A program made the translations under genes and the position numbers. Under the pieces are notes generated by a model that saw only the letters and a list, made by a program, of their open reading frames with translations, made no database searches and was not told the DNA's origin. This document shows, one piece after another, positions 61,301 through 64,000 of a stretch of DNA of 64,000 nt. Each line of letters starts with the position of its first letter. Positions within the stretch are counted from its first letter, which is position 1. Origin of the DNA: Liolophura sinensis (lineage: Eukaryota > Mollusca > Polyplacophora > Chitonida > Chitonidae); NCBI RefSeq assembly GCF_032854445.1, contig NC_088304.1, forward strand, positions 19,505,850 through 19,569,849, read 5' to 3'.

Positions 61301-63025
61301 ATTGTACAGTTACACTTGTGGTAGCTATGCCTACATGTTAATGAACGTTTGAATATGTATCAAACCATGAAGACGCAATCTTCTGCACCTGAGAGATGCT
61401 CTTTCAGTAAGATGGTGACCTCTCAGGACCACATCTAGAAAAAAAAACACATTAATGTTCTGTTTGCAACTATAAAATACTGCTACCAGTACGGGTAATG
61501 AATAAATGTTCAGACTACTACTAGCTAGACCAAAACTATTTCAGTTTACATGCTTCATTCCTGATTTTTTTCATCAAATTATTAAAGAAAATTAATATTT
61601 TTTTTTTATCGCTGAATTTATAATGGGACTTTTTTCTGGCAAAAAATAAAAACTTAGGTCACATGGAATATATTATCAGAAGCCTGTTCACACACTGATG
61701 GGCTCAAATTACTATGATGCACTTGTTGCAATTCTCAATATTTCGAGCACACATTCTCGTATTTACAAAAATACAAAAGGTTAGGGATGATTTGTATGAG
61801 AGTTTTCACATTTAGAAGTGTGCAGCAACTTGCTCTCTGCAGGAAATCATGAAGGTTTACAAAGATCTATAATTTCCATATGGGTCTTGTTTTTTTAATA
61901 TTTTCTTACACACTCCAATTTGTCTTTTTTTTTTTTTTTTTTTTTTTTGCTGCTTTTAGGTACCAAAACTCCTTGGGAAATCTCAAAAGATTTTGACAAT
62001 TCCACATTCTATCACTTGACTGTACACAACTACCTTGCCAATCATTTGTAACCAACGCATATTTCCACACAATGTACGAGTCAAACGGGAAGCATTGTGA
62101 CTTTGCACAGTTTTACCCATAAAGAGTTATCTCCCATATTCAATTTGCGAATGATTCTGCCTATTTTGTAAGACGATCGGAAGCTAGAGACCACATGATC
62201 TCCTTAGTAACAAACAGTGTGGGTGAAGAAAATGGTCCTCCCAACGTTATTGCAGAGGAAAATGACTATTTTTGAATCGCTGTCAGCGATCTTGTATCCA
62301 CTGGGTTTATATAATTTTAAGCTTTCAGGATAGTCTGAGTATTTCTGCAGAGCTTTCGTGATGTTATTTAGTACAACTAGGCCTTACTGGTCACTAGCAA
62401 AGTGGCAAAGTGACCTTTTCCCCCCAAGGTGGTCACGTGACCCCCAACTTGCGAACCCATCTTACAGATTCAACATGAAATAACATATACATGTATATAT
62501 GCTTTTAGGAACTAATGCATGTCTTAATTTTTCTAGGTGTATTTGTTACTTCTGTTTTCTTTCACCTATATGCATAATGGGCACATTTGGAGGCATATAT
62601 AATACTGATACTCCCCTTATCTAGAGCACTGAAAATATTAAAGACCATATTTACAAACAAGATTGACACTTTTTCATCTGATTTTGACATCATTTTTATG
62701 TTCATCAAGAGTTCATCAAGAGTATGAGAAACTGTAAATTGATTTTGAGCCTAGAAAACTGCTCGTATAACATTAAGCAAGACTTTAAGTATACAGTTGA
62801 TATCACAAACATTTCATTCTTGTCCTAAACTATGAATTTACAACCAGAATAGATCCTTTATATAAATTCTTGAAAATGACATAATGAACTTCAAAAGAAG
62901 TTTTAATATCTTTTTTTCTTTAATGTTATTATCAGTAATTGGCATCCATAGAAAGGATGAATCTCACAACAAAATCCATGTAACTTACCCTGTGAAGTAA
63001 GGGGATGGACGGAGAATATGGGTCT
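49315..63025 (-). CDS. VPS9-domain Rab guanine-nucleotide exchange factor, VARP/ANKRD27-like, without ankyrin repeats (5' end not found)
   Basis: Nineteen minus-strand exons with matching phases, 544 aa visible: 63025-62989, 61434-61389, 61119-61039, 60415-60342, 59902-59847, 58352-58296, 57761-57700, 57107-57068, 56833-56717, 55942-55866, 55167-54903, 54092-54021, 53179-53113, 52561-52521, 51625-51528, 50827-50734, 50383-50179, 49840-49756, 49375-49315. The VPS9 domain spans roughly residues 255-420, with the signature TTDDLIPIL (the Asp and Pro needed for Rab exchange in this family), then HIQSNVFYLENFYWPASS and SYSLVTFKAAVEYM. Upstream order and motifs (SLDGRVIKT, DYKPFRILVIDQPLD, INSLDQSIMKFNTNY, EKFQHADCELFEK) follow the N-terminal half of VARP. 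After VPS9 comes a polar, Ser-rich tail with SKRKKQQLG and FDTSFGKQS, and no ankyrin repeat. The VPS9 core is firm. The first three exons are weaker; exon 3 could instead use the acceptor ATTTCAG at 61130, which breaks the frame from exon 2. Likely role: activating a Rab on endosomal or secretory membranes. Confidence 0.85.
49610..49699 (-). mobile_element. SINE family A, short truncated copy
   Basis: TTATTTATTCACCTGACTGG, then GTTTTATGTCGTACTC, up to GGTGGGAGGAAACCGG. It lies between the last two exons of the VPS9 gene. Confidence 0.75.
50108..50178 (-). other. Possible alternative C-terminus by read-through of a donor
   Basis: The exon 50383-50179 stays open past its donor (GTATGC) for 22 more codons, MQSISSKKQTSSKYFSMNEN then RF, before TAG at 50110-50108. 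Retaining this intron start would give a shorter protein ending here instead of at 49315. The donor is a modest match, so either form is possible. Confidence 0.45.
51387..51504 (-). mobile_element. SINE family A, truncated copy
   Basis: (ATTT)n, GATTGGTGTTTTACGCCG, to GGCAGAGCCCACGGGAAACC. It ends about 25 bp before an exon of the VPS9 gene (51528). Confidence 0.85.
51699..51897 (-). mobile_element. SINE family B, copy with an internal deletion
   Basis: GAGTGAGTGCTAAGGGTGTA to CAGCTGAGCCATTGGGG. The middle third of the family is missing, but both the tail and part of the tRNA-like head remain. Confidence 0.78.
54434..54580 (+). mobile_element. SINE family A, 5'-truncated copy
   Basis: CTGGGTCTGCCAGCAACCTG to CACCAATCAAATAAATGAAA, opposite to the host gene. 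Confidence 0.85.
54720..54868. mobile_element. Fold-back element, partial copy
   Basis: Shares GGGTATTTGGGACCACTTC, GCATGATAATGTTCTAAATA and the inner arm TTTGTTGTTTATATCCAAAT with the elements at 8044 and 60459. The outer arms are not recognisable. Confidence 0.6.
54874..54902 (-). mobile_element. SINE family A tail, 29 bp, abutting an exon and forming its splice donor
   Basis: On the minus strand the exon 55167-54903 ends GAAAGAGTTT and is followed at once by GTAAAACACCAATCAAATAA and ATAAATA, the last part of the family A SINE. The first bases of this tail (GTAAAA) are the intron's donor. Exon length (265) and the phase into the next exon (GTGGATGAA, Val-Asp-Glu) agree with splicing exactly here. 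Confidence 0.88.
56203..56525 (-). mobile_element. SINE family B, long copy lacking the end of the head
   Basis: GAGTGAGTGAGTGCTCAGGG to CTCGATCTACCGCTCCCGAAG. It keeps the GCCCGAGCCATTATACTGAT centre and is the longest family B body here. Intron of the VPS9 gene. Confidence 0.85.
57225..57425. repeat. Dispersed repeat of unknown type
   Basis: GAAACTTACATTTTTCCAGT and AGGATATAACC recur in similar form at 29775-29800 (GAAACTTACATTTTGCCAGT, AGGATGTGATC), with related sequence near 41700-41790 on the same theme. Too little remains to classify it. Confidence 0.4.
57514..57562 (-). mobile_element. SINE family A, tail fragment
   Basis: TTATTTATTTGACTGGTGTT followed by TTATGCCAAACTCAAGG only. Confidence 0.7.
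58290..58295 (-). other. GC-type splice donor in the VPS9 gene
   Basis: The exon 58352-58296 ends GACCCTCAGTATCAG and the intron starts GCAAGT. GC donors in an otherwise perfect consensus (CAG|GCAAGT) are a known minor class. The reading frame requires this site. Confidence 0.8.
58597..58690 (-). mobile_element. SINE family A, truncated copy with an internal gap
   Basis: TATTTATTTATTGATTTATTTGATT... tail, then TTCACTTTTACGACAGCGGC joined directly to AGAGGGAGGAAACCGGG; the usual AGCATTATGGTG is missing. Confidence 0.8.
58790..59700. repeat. 54-bp AT-rich minisatellite interrupted by a SINE
   Basis: About ten copies of CACAGCTCTATTATTTATTT plus ATTTACTTATTTCATTGTTG and CCTAGTACCTAACA, with variants. 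The array runs to 59372, is broken by a SINE, and resumes at 59640-59700. Confidence 0.93.
59373..59639 (+). mobile_element. SINE family A, full length, inserted in a minisatellite with 12-bp target-site duplication
   Basis: Starts GGGGCCTCCGTGGCTCAGTT (box A) with GTGAGTTCAAGTCC (box B) and ends CACCAATCAAATAAATCAAA. TAATTGTTGCTT at 59361-59372 recurs at 59640-59651. It is one of the least diverged copies in the window and serves well as the family reference. Confidence 0.96.
60459..60968. mobile_element. Fold-back element, copy missing the outer right arm
   Basis: Starts at TTAA (60459-60462) with AAGGTGGAGAAAATATAAA and follows the element at 8044 over most of its length, including GGACCACCTTTTTGC and the inverted GGTGGTCCCAAATACCC. 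The outer right arm is not found at its end. Confidence 0.75.
62637..62716. mobile_element. Fold-back element, isolated right arm
   Basis: TTAAAGACCATATTTACAAA and TTTTTCATCTGATTTTGACA match the right arm of the element at 8044-8569. Confidence 0.65.
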
Positions 63026-63747
63026 CTGAAATTAATCAGGGAAGTGGTTTGATAAATAAGGTAGAAACCATGTTTTTCAGCGTACAGAATACAGTTATTA
63101 CCTGCCATCTGTATGTAATTTTACAGAAGAGGAAGTGCAACATATGCATACAAATTTCTGACCTGTACTACATGAACTCATAATAAACTAAAGTATGGTA
63201 ATTTAACTCTGTGTTGAGAAGGGTAAATGGGAATTTAAACCCAGGGGGTGATATTCTAACCCTGAGCCCCAGACTCATACAATTCTTCATTCTTATGAGA
63301 TGCAAATAGGTTCTTGCTGCGCACTGACACATTCTGGGTTGTCATCCATTTCTAGTGACAGACACCTTCAGCAGACGACAGTAGGCCAAACTGAGTTATC
63401 CCCCTTATTATAATCCTGCACAGTAGTTCTAATGCGAAGGGTATAAGGCATTTAAGCCCCCAATGTGATTCATATACCCTGTGTGGGCGTGCCCTGCAGC
63501 TGTGACAAGTGTATGTCAACATTTTGACCCCGTCTGATCAGCCAATGGCAATCAAGAATCACGGAAGATGCAGGGACAAATTATTTAATAATATAGCACT
63601 GTCAGTCTGCTTTTTAACACACTGTCAGGTCACACACATCTGTTTCCTGGTGCCTTCGCAATCAGCGGCTCTAATTAACAAGTCACATTAAGAAAAATAA
63701 GTCCTGCCTTAACTTGACTTTAATCAAAGCATTTGACACTACCAGGA

Positions 63748-64000
63748 GCCTCAGGGCCTAGTGGTTAGCCTGTTGGCACAGCACAATGAACATGCGCAAC
63801 GACCAGTGCCGTCATTGTGAGTTCAAGTCCAGCTCATGCAGACTTTATACTGTCTTGTCATATATGGTAAGGTCTGTCAGCGAATGGTGGTGGGTTTCCC
63901 TAGGGTTTGCTCAGTTTCCTCTCACCATAATGCTGGCTACCGTCGCATAAGTGAAATACACTACAGTATGGCATAAAACCCATTCAAATAAATAAATTTA
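63748..64000 (+). mobile_element. SINE family A, diverged full-length copy running to the window edge
   Basis: GCCTCAGGGCCTAGTGGTTAGC head, TGTGAGTTCAAGTCC box B, and GCATAAAACCCATTCAAATAAATAA tail. Between 63026 and 63747 I see no exon I can support, though the 5' end of the VPS9 gene may lie there or beyond. Confidence 0.85.

Noticed and set aside
63481-63691. First exon or promoter of the VPS9 gene near a CCAAT motif at 63540
   Set aside because: There is an ATG on the minus strand, but its frame shows no plausible N-terminus or donor joining to 63025 in phase, so I did not call it.
1-64000. LTR retroelements, Polintons or other virus-like fossils
   Set aside because: I looked for reverse transcriptase, integrase, capsid or envelope-like frames and for long direct terminal repeats and saw none. 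The mobile DNA here is SINEs and fold-back elements.

Overview
This is animal nuclear DNA. Genes are split into many short exons with GT/AG introns. The spacers and introns are packed with tRNA-derived SINEs and minisatellites. The SINE families, with tails such as GTAAAACACCAATCAAATAAATA and GAGTGAGTGAGTGCTTGGGGTTTAAC, look lophotrochozoan and most like mollusc SINEs. That is pattern recognition; the species cannot be named from the sequence alone.

Layout. (1) 1-3875 has no recognisable gene, only degenerate tandem repeats and a SINE fragment. (2) 3876-10346 holds two small divergent genes read away from a shared 383-bp promoter (6180-6562): a 181-aa protein on the minus strand (3 exons) and a 169-aa protein on the plus strand (4 exons). 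Both are rich in Trp, Tyr, Pro and Arg and resemble axonemal or microtubule-inner proteins in style, but neither was identified. (3) 10347-13881 is a repeat-bearing spacer. (4) 13882-41969 is a complete TRAPPC11 (foie gras) gene on the plus strand. I could place 31 coding exons, all in consistent phase, giving 1135 aa (human TRAPPC11 has about 1133). (5) 41970-49314 is a SINE-rich convergent spacer and probable 3' UTR. (6) 49315-63025 is a minus-strand gene with 19 placed coding exons (544 aa visible). It encodes a VPS9-domain Rab guanine-nucleotide exchange factor that looks like the N-terminal half of VARP/ANKRD27 but shows no ankyrin repeats. Its 5' end probably lies in the last kilobase or beyond the window.

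TRAPPC11 (a TRAPP subunit in ER-Golgi traffic and autophagy) and a VARP-like GEF (endosomal traffic) are both Rab-regulating trafficking genes, but they are convergent and I see no sign of shared control.

The most unusual signal is inside TRAPPC11. In at least five introns the minisatellite is built from the edge of the neighbouring exon together with its splice site, so real splice sites sit beside tandem decoy copies: exon 6 acceptor, exon 13 donor, exon 21 donor, exon 22 donor, exon 25 acceptor. A sixth intron carries about 20 copies of a 62-bp unit that each hold a strong acceptor-like tract. In the VPS9 gene, one splice donor is supplied by the last bases of a SINE tail that abuts the exon, and one intron uses a GC donor. 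Several SINEs have perfect 12-15 bp target-site duplications and so look recent. A TTAA-bounded fold-back element (MITE-like) is present in at least one complete and three partial copies.
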